NCBI GenBank assembly: GCA_902728285.1
Contig: CACVBU010001176.1
Location: forward strand, 377,858 to 441,857
DNA from: Clytia hemisphaerica
Lineage: Eukaryota; Cnidaria; Hydrozoa; Leptothecata; Clytiidae
Length of the DNA: 64,000 nucleotides
Direction of reading: 5' to 3'
Within the stretch, counting starts at the first letter, position 1, and the number at the start of each line of letters is the position of its first letter. The translations under genes were made by a program, and so were the position numbers. The notes below the pieces were generated by a model that was given only the letters and a program-made list of their open reading frames with translations, searched no databases and had not been told where the DNA came from. Of the stretch, positions 12,092 through 24,400 are shown one piece after another.

Positions 12092-13411
12092 CTAAAAACT
12101 CAGTGTTGCACTGAAATTCTGTATCCTCTCCTCCTCTTAGAGTTCATCTGTAAGGCAGTATAACTTTCTTCAAAGTTCTTTTCTAGGTCTGTGTAGTATC
12201 TATAATGATAAAACAGTACAAAGGTATGAAATGCAAGAAGAGACTTCCCTTCAAAGATCAATTGCAAATAATTTTTTAGCATTTGAAAACAAAGAAAAAC
12301 AAGAGACTTAGCGTTTTTCCTTAGTGGTGAAATTTCTTGTCAAAAGCCTCATTTCACCTGTTAAAAGAACCTTCAACTTCTATGCTAAGTACCCCCCACT
12401 TAATTTTCTCTTAGTATTTCCTCTGCAATAATGTTAAAAAACATTAGAATCAATTTGATTTGATTTAGGGTTTTGCAACAAGCATCAGCCAAAGTTGCTT
12501 CCTCGTTACCTGTTGGGGTCTGCTATTTCTGTCTCTGCTACCCTAATTTGCCCTAAAATTCAGTGAAAATAGTGTCCAAGACTTTGATATTGTAATCTAA
12601 GACATTTACCATGGTCTGGAACCACTAGGAAACAGTTTGGAAAATTTTGATAAAGCTGGATGCCTGGTTGCTAGGGAAAAACAATGCGTTGCTAAGGGAA
12701 AAATTGGCTAAGTCTTGATGACTTAAAAAGATTTTCCAAGATAAATTGTGCAAAAATCTTATTAGAACACATGGGTTTGATTTTAGGATTGGGTAATATG
12801 GCCAAAACACTAACTAAAAATGGTTTGTTTCAGTGGTGGAACTTAGGGCCATGGCTTTAAAAGCTCATTGAAAATAGTAAAAATTGAGCGAAAAACTATG
12901 TTTAACCGCCATTTTAGGGCGTGGCCTTAAGTGTCACATGACAATTTTAATTGAAAGTTAAAGATGAGCATAATAACTTCAGAAATATACAAAAATATCA
13001 ATGTGACACTTGTAGCCAAGCCAGCTAATTGCTCTCAAAATCTATTCAAAATTAGAAATGTTGTGATTTCAGGCAATGATTTCTAGCCATAGGGTCAAAA
13101 AAAATTTCTCAAAATGCCGTTTTTTCAAAGTACCCATGGATTTCTTCCAGGAAAATATGTTTTGAAATGAATCTTAAGCTTGATCATGTCTAAAATTGCT
13201 CTTGAAGTCAAAGATTTATCAAAAGTGCACTTTTTTGGGCAAATTGGCCCAAATTTTAAAGGTCCATATCTTGGGAACGAAAAAAGATTTTTCAAAAAAA
13301 ATTTCACAGGATGTTATTTTCATGTATTTGAGCAAAATATCCAAAAATTGGCAAAATCTGAGGATATCACTTCCTCGACCTGTCTGATTCTTACAGAAAA
13401 TGGCTCTTAAG
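12092..13411 (-). repeat. right arm of a 2.8-kb palindrome
   Basis: Mirror image of 10623-11964, separated by about 127 bp of unmatched, AT-rich spacer (11965-12091). No transposase and no clear target duplication at the outer ends. It could be a foldback element or two copies of one repeat inserted head to head. Confidence 0.9.
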
Positions 13412-13425
13412 CACCTAAAAACAGA

Positions 13426-13651
13426 GAGTCACAGCTGTATTACTTTAAGCACACGCCGCGAATGCCTTAATCTCCAACTAGAAGTTATCTTGCGATCGCA
13501 GCAGATCGCGGCGCGTGCCTTTGTGGATCCGGGCTTTAGGCTGGCAGGGAGTCACAGCAGTATTCCTTTAAGCACACGCCGCGAACACCTTAATCTCCAA
13601 CTAGAAGTTATCTTGCGATCGCAACGCGTGCCTTTATGGATCCAGGCTTTG
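13426..13651 (+). repeat. tandem duplication, 123-bp unit
   Basis: Unit 1 (13426-13548) and unit 2 (13549-13651) share GAGTCACAGC, TTTAAGCACACGCCGCGAA, CTTAATCTCCAACTAGAAG and CTTGCGATCGCA. Unit 2 lacks about 20 bp. It is more GC-rich than its surroundings and directly abuts the palindrome. Function unknown. Confidence 0.85.
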
Positions 13652-13659
13652 CTATTTCT

Positions 13660-14310
13660 TTACATTTGCGGTTGGATTCCAACAGTCAGTTCAATGCAAA
13701 ATCTCGTATTACCATATTTGGAAGAAACCATTGCGTAATGTTATATAATTGTTCTACATCACATATAATGCGCATGCGTAAATTACAACCACAAGCGATT
13801 ATTAAACGCGATTATATAGGTTGAAATGAAGACTATGGGGTGGTCACTCTTAACGGTCGGGGAAGTGGTGGTTCCTTATAAGAAACATTTTTTATAGGAA
13901 TATCGATGTTTTATAAGAAACACTTTTTATAAGAATATCGATCTTTCCAGTTAGGGTTAGGGTTGGAGACCCAAACAATAGCATAATTATACTAATTATG
14001 CTATTAATGATGTAATCTTTACTATACAAGATTTTTCATTGACCGCCCTCCCAAGAACTGCTTGAGGAATTTCAAAAATTGAGGTTTTTGGTGTGGGAAA
14101 GTGAAAAAAAGGTTCCAATTTTAGTTACTGACCGACCGACCGACCCATTTTTCAAAGCTTCTAGTAGAACACGAACCAAACAATCAATTGGGCCTGGCCT
14201 ATCTCAAAAGTATAAACTCAATAAATGAAAACAAAGAGATTTCCCATATTCAACATTCCAGCCCAGCCAGGTGTCTGTCTGTCTGTTACATATGAACATC
14301 ATCATGCCAA
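13660..14310. other. no gene; small hairpin and telomere-like motif
   Basis: Holds TTAGGGTTAGGGTTGG (about 13951), two copies of TTATAAGAA.CA followed by AATATCGAT, and a perfect hairpin with 13-bp arms AATAGCATAATTA and its complement around TAC (13977-14005). None is explained by a gene. Confidence 0.5.
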
Positions 14311-14637
14311 ATGAAAATTCTTAACTTTCCAAATTCCAAACCTAGAACTAACCGAACTAACCCAAATTCACTAAATAAAGATTCTTCAAAAAGCTCCCAT
14401 TCTACATTTGTAACATCACAAACTGTACAACAATTAAATTTAAAAGACAACTTGATTTCCAAATTGGATGATTGGGAGACTCAAAAATCCCATCAAAAGT
14501 ATCAAAAGAGAGGTTATAAAAGTTATACTTTGCTAGACTTTGCGCGTGACGAGAAAAAAAGTGAACTGGTTGTGGAAAAAACGAAAGTGAAATTTAAGGC
14601 GCCAAAAATTCTTTTGCCGGAGCCGATACGAATATAA
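14311..14637 (+). CDS. hypothetical small basic protein
   Basis: A 108-aa frame from ATG to TAA, followed directly by ATAAATAAA, which could serve as a poly(A) signal. Lysine-rich and hydrophilic, with the segment RGYKSYTLLDFARDEKK. A Y-K-x-Y-T-L-x-D-like motif appears in some ciliary or cytoskeletal proteins, but I cannot assign a family. No signal peptide or membrane segment. Possibly the last exon of a longer gene. Confidence 0.35.
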   Translation: MKILNFPNSKPRTNRTNPNSLNKDSSKSSHSTFVTSQTVQQLNLKDNLISKLDDWETQKSHQKYQKRGYKSYTLLDFARDEKKSELVVEKTKVKFKAPKILLPEPIRI

Positions 14638-14755
14638 ATAAATGGCGGGCTCAGTGGCTCCTTGATAGTCCGCAATATCTTTGGAGGTCTTTTGGGTTTT
14701 TACCTGACCTGAGTGAGCTCCTCTCGACCATTGACTCATAGTCACTAGAAATATA

Positions 14756-16601
14756 CATGGTCAGGAAGTCGGCTTGGTTCGGAACTCGAGGTTGGATTTT
14801 TTTTTATTTTGGTCACGTGATCGATTCGTATGTGCAGAATTCGGCGCTACCTTAGGACTGTTCAAAAAAGTAAACATTACCTTTTGTTTTTCATGGAAAC
14901 AAGATGGCTGAGCACCTTGGAACTGAAATCTTTGAAGAAATGGTTGAATCTGATACAGAATTTGACTTACTGCACCCCAATGAGGATATTTCTGCATTCT
15001 TTGAGGTTTTAGATGAGGATCTCGAATTGGGTGAGGTTGTTGTGGGCATGGTCGAACCGGCTACCTCCTCAGCTAAAAGCTAGGAAAAAACTATTGACTT
15101 TTTTTATGATCTTGATTAACTATAAAATTTGAATACTGTAAACAACAATTCATTCCTGTTAATTTGAATTTGACTGTGATGAATTTTAATTTTTTCGATT
15201 TAATTTAAAAATTTTGGAATCATATTTCTTTTCAGCAATATATTTTAGCAGCATGATTATTATCTCTTTTATTTTAGCTATAAAAAATAATTTCATTTAT
15301 TAGAATTTGAATCTAGTTTTCCACCTTCTGTAAATTCTTTTCATTTTCCCAGAAAACATCAAGACTGAAGAGCTTCTTTCATCTTCATTGCCTTTGGCGC
15401 GTTTTACAAAAAAAATGTTTCGTACGGTTATCTTTAGTTTTGTTAGACTAAATAAATTTACGAGACTTGTAATTTCAATTTTTCCAATTTTTATGAATTA
15501 AATTCAAGAAATATTTCTGAACTAGCAATTAAATCATAAATTTTACAGTTATATATGATGGTACTAATGGTATGGTTTATATCTGCAACAAAAAAAAGTT
15601 TCCAATCTTCTTTTTTATAAAGTTATAAGGGTATGGCCGGTGTTTCGTACGGTTTAAAAAAGTAAGCCGGCCTTCAAACTCCATAGGACTTTTACACTGT
15701 TTGAGCAATTGCCCGACAAACTTAGACATTGATAACCCATAGGTAGGGGATCATTTTAATACAAAAGTTATTTCAAAATTTTAAGTTTTTTTTTTCAGAA
15801 AAATTTCAGATTTTCTTGGGACGGATTGGTGACCGGGAGCGGGACCCAGCCAGATATAGCCTTCTAGACCAAGTCATGCAAAGAGCTAGCATCTAACTTT
15901 GAGCTGTAGTAGTTATCATAGTGATATTGTGCATGCATGCTTGGCATATGCCTTGTCAACCCCCCTTTGGATTTTGTGACCTTCTCACAATACTGACACA
16001 CAAATTCTGGTGGTTTTTCATTCTCTACCTACGACTTCACTCGTTGAGATCTCATCCACCATGCCCTCCAACAACCTCACTAGATGCTGAAGCTTCGTCT
16101 ACTACCTCAAAAAATATGGAAAAAAGTCAGTTTCGACTATCTCAGCAGTTTCAAAGTGTTCAGCCATCTTGTTTGATCATAGTCATTATAAAAAAACCCG
16201 GTCTGGAAGGCTTTTGTTTCTTTCTATTGTTAACAGTTAGAGCTTGTGTTCGCAAATCGACTTTATTTTGCATACTTTTTGATCATGTGATTGAAATTTA
16301 GACCAATCCCAAAAGGAGAATTTGGTAACGTGATCAAAAAGTATGCAAATCGCAACTTGCCTTTTATTTATAACAAAAGAAAATTCGACAATAAAGCTAA
16401 AACAATACATTGCCAGACCAGTGTTTTTTTATAATGACTATGGTTTGATTTATCTCCAAGGACAGAATGAAGTTTGTTTTTATTTTCTACTCAGTCCTGA
16501 AGTAGCAAACTCGTTTCCCGCCGAAATCTGCACATACGAAACGATCACGTGACCAAAATAAAAAAAATCTCAACCTCGGAGCTGGGACTTTCCCGACCAT
16601 G
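14756..16601. mobile_element. DNA transposon remnant with ~300-bp or longer inverted ends and TA target site
   Basis: The left end (14756-15060) and right end (about 16040-16601) are inverted copies. Both begin CATGGTC next to TATA, and both carry TTTTATTTTGGTCACGTGATC, then CGTATGTGCAGA, then ACAAGATGGCTGA. The flanking TA/TATA suggests a TA-inserting superfamily (Tc1/mariner-like). The middle (15061-16039) is AT-rich and shows no transposase. The ends contain an E-box (GTCACGTGA) and a YY1-like AAGATGGC site. Confidence 0.65.
14904..15083 (+). CDS. possible 59-aa acidic peptide inside a transposon end
   Basis: ATG in good context (CAAGATGG) opens a 59-codon frame ending TAG, rich in Glu and Asp (for example FEVLDEDLELGEVVVG). 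The inverted partner around 16040-16160 keeps the start and first codons but is broken by frameshift and stop, so the peptide is not conserved between the two ends. Probably a by-product of the transposon end. Confidence 0.25.
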   Translation: MAEHLGTEIFEEMVESDTEFDLLHPNEDISAFFEVLDEDLELGEVVVGMVEPATSSAKS

Positions 16602-16615
16602 TATAGTATTCAATA

Positions 16616-16990
16616 CACCTTTCCCGTAATTCAAATTTCTCAGAAATGGCCCGGGAAAATGTGCGCTCCACCGTTGTGTATAAAATTGTTTGGGAGGTAA
16701 AAAACGCGTTTTTGCCTGCGAGGGGTTAGGGAAAGTGGGATTTGAGCCTCTAACTTTTGACAGCGACCTTCTTTTGGCAAAATATTTTCAGGGTGGTATA
16801 ATATCATGAATAGATTGAACATACTAAAATTTGAGGGGATTTTGTTTGACAGAACTTAAGAAAAGCTCAGAAAACCAACTTTCCCTAAGGGAACGCAGGC
16901 AAAAACGGGTTTGTTTACCTCCAGAGACCAAACGGTGGAGAGCATCAAAATAATGCGCTCGCATAAGTTTTACGAATTACGGGAAAGGTG
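16616..16990. mobile_element. MITE, ~110-bp TIRs, TA target site
   Basis: Ends CACCTTTCCCGTAATTC and its complement GAATTACGGGAAAGGTG, each flanked by TA. The similarity of the two ends continues through CTCCACCG and GTTTTTGCCTGCG. 375 bp, no coding frame. Mariner/Tc1-like by its TA target. Confidence 0.8.
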
Positions 16991-17149
16991 TAGACAGTGT
17001 CGTTATTAATTTTGTTAGATCTTACATATTGATGTTTGTAAGTGCACTTTATAGTTTTGATTTCCATTGAAGAATCATAATCTGGTTTTCATGTTATTAA
17101 ATGTTGTTTTAGAGCTTTAGAGCTAGCCCGAAAAAGTGCAATCAAAAAA

Positions 17150-18262
17150 ATCTTACCATATCAACTGCTCTAAAACTTTGCGACGATTGGTCGAAACATG
17201 GGATAGTCTGGACCCATACAAATTTTTACTCCATTTCACAAAGCTCACATGAGATAAAAATAAAATTAGTATGGTAGAATTGGAGATTTTGAATTTGCCA
17301 CCAGAAAAAAAACCGTTTGAAAACTGGCCAATCAGAATTTTATTGCTTAAATTTTTCGGGAGAACAATAGACATAATCGGCCAATCATGAAGCGTTTCTA
17401 CAAAAAATTGTAGAAATTTTTGTCCAAAACTACCCGTCTACTATCGAGTTCAGAAAAAATCGTGAGTAGGACGGGGCCCCATCTAATCTAAACATGGGAC
17501 TGTTGATATCTGGCCTGTATTTTCACTTACTGTTAAATCTCTTTGACAACAAATCGGTTTTGATAACTCCACCAAGTTTATCAATCATACTTTCTGTCAT
17601 AACATGTCACGATAACTTTCACTGATAGCACGCCCTTTTTAACTTTTTTGTTTTCATTCAAAATAACTGAATGCGGATTGGAGAGTTAGAAACTTGTAAC
17701 TTTAACTTGCCGCGTGAGTGACGTCAAACGCTCCATCATTTTGCCACTAATTTGGTCTTCTTTGTTCCAGACATTTGCTTGTGGTCCACTACGGATTTTT
17801 TCATATTTCGATTTAGAAGCCTACTCGATGCGAAAGAGAAATCGTGTATTTTTTAATACGCCGGTTCATTGGGCCATTCCAGAATTTGTCTGTAACAGGG
17901 GGCAGACAACACAGGATTTCCAAGAGCAAAAGTTTTCACCCAAATTCGAAATTTCCAAGGCGAGAGAAGAAAATGTATGAATTTCCAAGGCAATTGAATT
18001 AAAAAAGGCAAAAAGGAGTGGAATTTTTTATGCATTTTGCAAAAAACATAGATTTTATCAGAATTTCCAACTTCCACTGAAAAAGAAAAATTATATCAGA
18101 GGCTTGAAAAAATTAAAATGCACGTCGTTCGACGGGGGGTAACAAAAATTTTCTGGAATGGCCCATTAACTCAAATCAATTGTCTTTGGAGGTTTGGTGA
18201 AATGGTGGCCGAATTGCCGTTCCATGTTTTATCAGATAGTCCCAAGTTAGAGCAGTTGACGG
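17150..18262 (+). repeat. segmental block A, partly copied at 22.47-22.77 kb
   Basis: Block A shares long stretches with 22474-22772, including CATGGGACTGTTGATATCTG, CAAGTTTATCAATCAT, GAAAGAGAAATCGTGTATTT and TCAGATAGTCCCAAGTTAG, in the same order. It ends in an 18-20 codon frame beginning ATGGTGGCCGAATTGCCG and closing at a splice-donor-like ACG|GTATAT (18262). Its place just upstream of IQCB1 makes it a candidate promoter and 5' exon. Block A holds a MITE (17871-18164) that is absent from block B. Confidence 0.7.
17871..18164. mobile_element. Harbinger-like MITE with a readable empty site
   Basis: 294 bp with perfect 14-bp ends GGGCCATTCCAGAA and its complement, flanked by ATT on both sides (17868-17870 and 18165-18167). 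The paralogous block at about 22676-22690 has uninterrupted TTCATTAACTC, the expected pre-insertion site. A 3-bp target duplication and GGG-type ends fit PIF/Harbinger, although ATT is not the usual TWA. Confidence 0.85.
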
Positions 18263-18457
18263 TATATTTTTACAGTACATTTACTTTTGCAAAGGCTTGT
18301 GAACAAAATATTTCAAAATTATTTTATTTAGCAATTAAGCTGAAAATCACCCTTAAAATGTCCTTTTACTTTTCACTTTTCCTTACCCTCTATCATTGCA
18401 CCTTTTTATCTCATACTAACTTAAATTTTAGATAAAAAAAATAAACTTAACAAAGTA

Positions 18458-21400
18458 ATGGGTAATCAAATTCATGTGTGTATTATGAATAATATAATAC
18501 CAATAAATAGTCAAATAGCTAATCTTGCAAGAGACATATTGGATGCTGATGACTTCGCCAAGCCCTCACTGTTATTGAAATTAAAAGGTTTGTCTAAAGC
18601 TGTTCTTAAGAACCAGAATTATGTTGGTTGATTTTGCTAGATTTTCAAGGAAACTCAAGCAAAGCTATGCCACAACAATATCTTCACTTGAGTTCAAATG
18701 GTTATGACTCATTTCTGTTGTTAAGAGTGTGAAGGTGCAATTATACTTTCTTGTTTTCCTATTTCTAGAAATCACCTCAAGTCAATCACAAGATCAGGAA
18801 ATAACTTTAATAGAGATCTGGAGATGTAGACTCCCAAATGCAGTCATTCAAGGTAAACGTAGTGCTATGGTTGTTCTGTCTGAAATTTATCTTCTCTTTA
18901 TGTCTACTGTTGTTGTTATCTTTTTTCATCAATTCCTACTAGTAACGTATAAGGGACATACTTGCAATGTTTAGAAACGAGTTGGCTGTACATCTATCCA
19001 AACATTGCTTAAAAAAGGGTGCAAGTTCTCCAGGACTGACTGACATCCAAATATACTTTAACCGGATTAAATTTCACGAGATTAAATTTCGCGAGATTAA
19101 ATTTTGCGAGATTAAATTTCGCGAGCTGAAATAATCGCGAAATTGTCTGGATTTAAATTCGCGAGTCAGAGTTTTGAAATATTTCGCGTGGATTTAATTT
19201 CGCGAATAAGCCAGAAAACAACTGAAAATAGCCATTTTTTGCCATAAATGGAGACTTGGAACTAGTTTCTCCGCCAAAAATACAATTGTAAAAGTTTTGT
19301 GGTGGATTTAATTTCGCGAATCAGGAATCTCACGCGTGTTCGCGAGTTTTAATTTTGCGAAAATGGGAAAAATTCGCGAAATCGGGAAATTTAATCTCGC
19401 GAAAATTAATCCGATTAAAGTATCTGATTTTATTTCATCGGGCATTTCCAATGAGAGAGAGAAATAGTTTATAAATTAAACTCGAAACCAAATCTTTTTG
19501 AATTTGTAACACATCTAAAAGAGGTCAATGTTAATTTTTTTTTAGCTTTACGGCTTGATTTTACAAAAGTTTCTGGTATGTGGCTTACTGCTTGCCAGCT
19601 GATCAATACTGCTGTAGAATGTTGTTTCTTCAACCCAAGATATCTCCAAGAAATAAAGAAAGAATATATTCCAGCTCTCATACAAGAATCCTTGAATATC
19701 TGTCGAAGCATTGTCAAAGAATATCAAACATCGAGTGACGTAAGCTGTTTCCCTCTTTCTGTCTCCCAGAATCAGAGCTAAAAACTTTGCATTTTAATAA
19801 AAATATGCAAATGTTTCAGACTATCCTATTTGATCAAGAAAGAGGTGTGCTGCGAAACATATTTCATGATTATATACTGTTTTCTTTATATTCAGATGTT
19901 CAAGATCAATTTGTGTGCTAATCTCTCATGGATTATCACTTCCATCACTACTTTGATGAAGAGCTTCGTGTTTGTCAGTGTTCTTGGTATGCTAAGTTTG
20001 TTTTCTAAACATTAAATGATTCTTTGTTTCAATTTTCAAAACTTCAATGGAGCAATTTTCCTTTAAAATTCTAGTATCTTGTAAATTCAAAAGGTTGTTA
20101 TTTATGGCTCTTGTCTTCTAGACAACGCCAATCTTATTTAAAAATGCCAAAGAATTAATTTTAAAATTACTATATTTTGTTTTAATCCCTTTCTTGTCCT
20201 ATTTTGAATATGGTAAATATTTTGTCATGTATATCCTGCACCATGTAGGTCGAAATACTGAATATTTTTTAAAACAAGAAGTTCAATAACAGTATGATTC
20301 AAATTGAAAACTCTAATTTGGTTACATTTGAGACGAATGGTTTCATTATGTTCTTCTGTTTTTTTTGTAATTAAATAAATTCTGTTTTTATTTTTAGTCG
20401 TAGCTTCCAAACATTTCCTTCAATTCTTAATGTCAGAGGATGATAGAATCTCATTGCTGTCACTTTCTCTCCTCAAAAACATCATTGAAACAAACAGGTA
20501 CCAAACGGCATCATTATAATGTATTGGTTTGGTTTTTATTTTTTTGACAGGCCCATGACAAGTATATTTGACATTGATATTTGAATCAATTGAGCAGCCG
20601 CACAAAAAGAACTGGGAAAAATTTCTAATTCATGTCCAGTATCTTTGACATTAGGCCTGACGGCTAACAACTGGCGAGGACAAATATACATGCCATCGGC
20701 TGCTTTAAAATACTTTTTGGACCTACTTAAGGTAGTCCTTTAAATTAACTCTTGTCCGTTCGTTCGTTCGTTCGTTCGTCTGTTCGTTCGTCTGTTGCCA
20801 GCTTTTCTCAGGATTGGCTCATTAGTTTTTTCTGATTTTTGGCACAATGATGCAAAATGGCAATGCCCAAAATGTGACGGAGCCCGATTTTGGAAAAAAA
20901 ATTTTCTCCGGCCGAAAATGCCGGAAATATGCCGGAAAAACTGGGTTTTTGGCATTTTCTCGAGATTTTATCATTAGTTTTTTCTGATTTTTTGCTCAAA
21001 GATGCGTATTAACAATGTACAAAACATGGCCGAGTCCGATTTTTGAGAAAAAATTTTTTCCGGCTTAAAATGCCGGAAATATGCCGGAAATCGCTGTTTT
21101 TGCAGATTTTCATTGGCCTTTTTCCTTATAATTGATTGTTTTTTCATTCAAAAACATTATTAATAGCAATGCCCACCATCAAGCATGTTTTAATTTTCAA
21201 TAAAATTGATTTTTGAAGCCGGAACTATTTAAAAATCGCCGGAACAACCTATTTTCGCCGGAAATACAATATTTCTTGAATTTCTCGAGCTGTACTTTAT
21301 ATTTTTTTATGAAATTTTGCACATTGATGCAAAATGACAATACCTAAAATGTGACGGAGCCTGATTTTTGAAGTAAAACAATTTCGGCCAAAAATGCCGA

Positions 21401-24400
21401 TAATATGCCGTCAAAACCGGTTTGTTGCCATTTTCTCGAGATTTCATTAATCGTTTTTCCCGATTTTTGCATGAAGATGTGTATCAGCAATGCCCTAAGT
21501 GTGGCCGATTCGGATTTTTGAAAATCTTGTCATGCCGGAAGTGTGCCGGAAATCGCCGTTTTTGCAGATTTGAATTGGGCTTTTTCCATATATTTCTTTG
21601 TTTTTTCACTTAAAAAAATTATTGATAACAATGACACCATCAAGCATGATTCAATTGTCAACAAAACCTTTGCAAATTTGCAACCGGAACTTTCTATTTC
21701 TTTTTTCCCTAACCCCCCCCCCCCCCCCATCAAATATCAATGATAAAATTTAATGCATTTTCGCTAACTGCTATATTTTCTAAATGATTGTTTTTCTCCT
21801 TATTGCTATCTAAGTTTCATCATCAGGTAGGTCCATTCAGCATATTGCTTGTTTCATTTTCGCCCGACTGCATCGGCTTGAAAATTTTTGTCAATTTTTT
21901 TTGCCATTTTTTCAATTTTTTCCCTGTGGGCAGGGTTAAAGCCCTGAAATGAATGATAAATCACTCCTGATGATTATTATACTGGTCGGTCATTTTGAAT
22001 GCTGATTTGCTTCTTTCCTTTTCACATTTATTTTTCATTTATAGTGATGTATTTTATCATGCGGCTGAAAGTCGAATGCACAATGTTGCAGATGAACTGG
22101 CTTACAAAATCTCAAGTACCAAGGATAAAAAAGTAGCAAGGTATATTGGAGACTCTACTTTTTAATCTTTATGATTAATATGATATTTTATATATGTTGA
22201 ATAATATTCTTTTTATTTTCAACATCAGCTTTCCAGAAGAGAAAAGCTTAGAAAAGCACAGGCTTAGAAAAACGATTTCAAGAGTTTTTAAAAATTCGAG
22301 TGATGACAATGCAATACTTTTTGTGCGGGGAGTTTATGAGATTTTATAAGTAGGGGTGTTTATTCATGCGACAGGGGGAGGACATTTTAAAAGAAGGGGC
22401 CTTTAAATAATTTCAAACTTAGTCCATTGGATAAAGTGAATACCGTGAATACTGCTCTAACTTGGGACGATTGGTTGAAACATGGGACTGTTGATATCTG
22501 GCCTGTATTTTCACTTACTGTTAAATCTCTTTGACAACAAATTTGTTTTGATAACTCCACCAAGTTTATCAATCATAATTAGGTCTTCTTCGTGTGTTCC
22601 CCACTACGGATTTGTTTTCATATTTCGATTTAAAAGCCTACTCGGTGCGAAAGAGAAATCGTGTATTTTTTAATACGTTCATTAACTCAAATCAAATGAC
22701 TTTGGAGGCTCGGTGAAATGGTGGTCGAATTACATGTTTTGTCAGATAGTCCCAAGTTAGAGCAGTTGACGGTAAGAGCCTTGTTTACGCTTATCGTTTT
22801 CTTTGAGTGCCGTTTTAGAGACACGACATGGGTCAAAATTAGTTTGAAAACTGAAAGAGAAAAAACTGTCATTTGAATTTATTTCTACCAGAAGTTATAT
22901 AATTATATCAAAAGTTCTAGCCTTTTTTGTCCGCTGCAGATAATTGTGAAACACACTTTATTAACATACATCTAATTCTTTCTCTATATGATTCTTTTCT
23001 GAAAGTTCTCTGAAAATGAACTTTCTTTCAAGGAAAGTCGTTCATTAAAAGGGGACGTTCATTCGAATAAATAGGTGTACAATTGTCATTGAAATTCTTT
23101 TAAATCGTGTTCTAATAGATTAAACCATTTTCTTTCTTTCATCTTCTTTCTTCAGAATGACCGTTTCAATTCTATTGAACTTGTTGAGATTATACAGCTC
23201 CTTACTGGACCTTTTTGTCACTAAAAGATACAGGTAAAACTAACTTAGTATTCCTCTTAAATTCCATTTTTTTTCGAAATTATTGCAAGTCAGTTGGAAA
23301 ATTTCTACCGAGCTTCTACTTTCTTTAAAACAGGTCTGAGGAGAAGGTCATCCTGCCTTAAAAATATAAGTGTTTGGATGCTTAAAATACAGTTGATTGA
23401 GGCCGACAAATCTTGAAACACTAAACTACTGACATGGCCAATTTATGTCTGTTTTAAAAAAAACTGCCTTGAAATACACTGAAAAACAAAAGTGATGTAA
23501 CACTTTTCAAAGACCATTGAAAAACTTTTCATGATGGGGGGATTGTATTTTAGTTCTACAGTTTGAGAATTCTTTACTTGTTGAAAATTTGATTATCTAC
23601 TGGTAGTTTTTGGGCTGGGAATGGGATGCCTGACAAAGGGGTTTGAAAAGATTTTTGAAGAACTAAACTATTATTATAGCCAGGGATTTTAAATGAAAAA
23701 CTTTTGGATTTTAGTTTCCAAGGGATCAAATTAGATTATGATGCTATTAAAGATCTGAGCGTAGAAAATGGTATGTTTTAATGCAATTTTGATAGAACTT
23801 TCTGTATATTTTAGAGGTTTTAAAATGTATTTGAACAAGTGGAAAGGAAACGGTTTCGACGAAAACATCGAATACATCATGGGTATGTTAGAAGAAAAAG
23901 CTGAGAAAATGAAATCCTCTCAAGTAAGTTTTTTTTAAACAAATGCAATTTTTTATTGACATGGCCTCTGAAGTGAGATTCCTATATTGACAAATTTCTC
24001 TTCAGGCTACGTCCAGGCTAATGAGTTCCATGACAAATATTAGGCTAAGGTTGCTATAAATTATGAAAGAAAATGTTTGAGTTTGACAAAGAGTTATTTA
24101 TGTAACTGGAATTTTTCGAATGGTTCTTTACATTCATTTTTCTAAACTCTTCACTTATAGGGACATCATCATACTATCATAGTCTTTCAAGCTCTCTACA
24201 CATAAAGTGTCTATAGCAACAAAAAAGCTCTTTTAATTTTCTCTATCTCTATTTTAAACCGAATTCACAAATTTTGTTCATTTATAGAGACATCATAATG
24301 CTGCCATAGTCATCCAGTCCTTCTATCGTGGCTGTAAAACAAGGAATAAATTGAAAACTGCTACACTTGCAATGTCGAAATTTCAGCAAAGTTATCGCAA

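Noticed and set aside
13951..13966. Interstitial telomere or chromosome end
   Set aside because: Only two TTAGGG units; expected by chance in AT-rich DNA.
20755..20797. CRISPR-like or regulatory array at the GTTC repeats
   Set aside because: A simple (GTTC)n microsatellite inside a TIR element of an animal genome.
22236..22349. An IQCB1 exon between exons 6 and 7
   Set aside because: It has an acceptor but runs to an in-frame stop. Exon 6 joins exon 7 in phase and matches the vertebrate protein without it.
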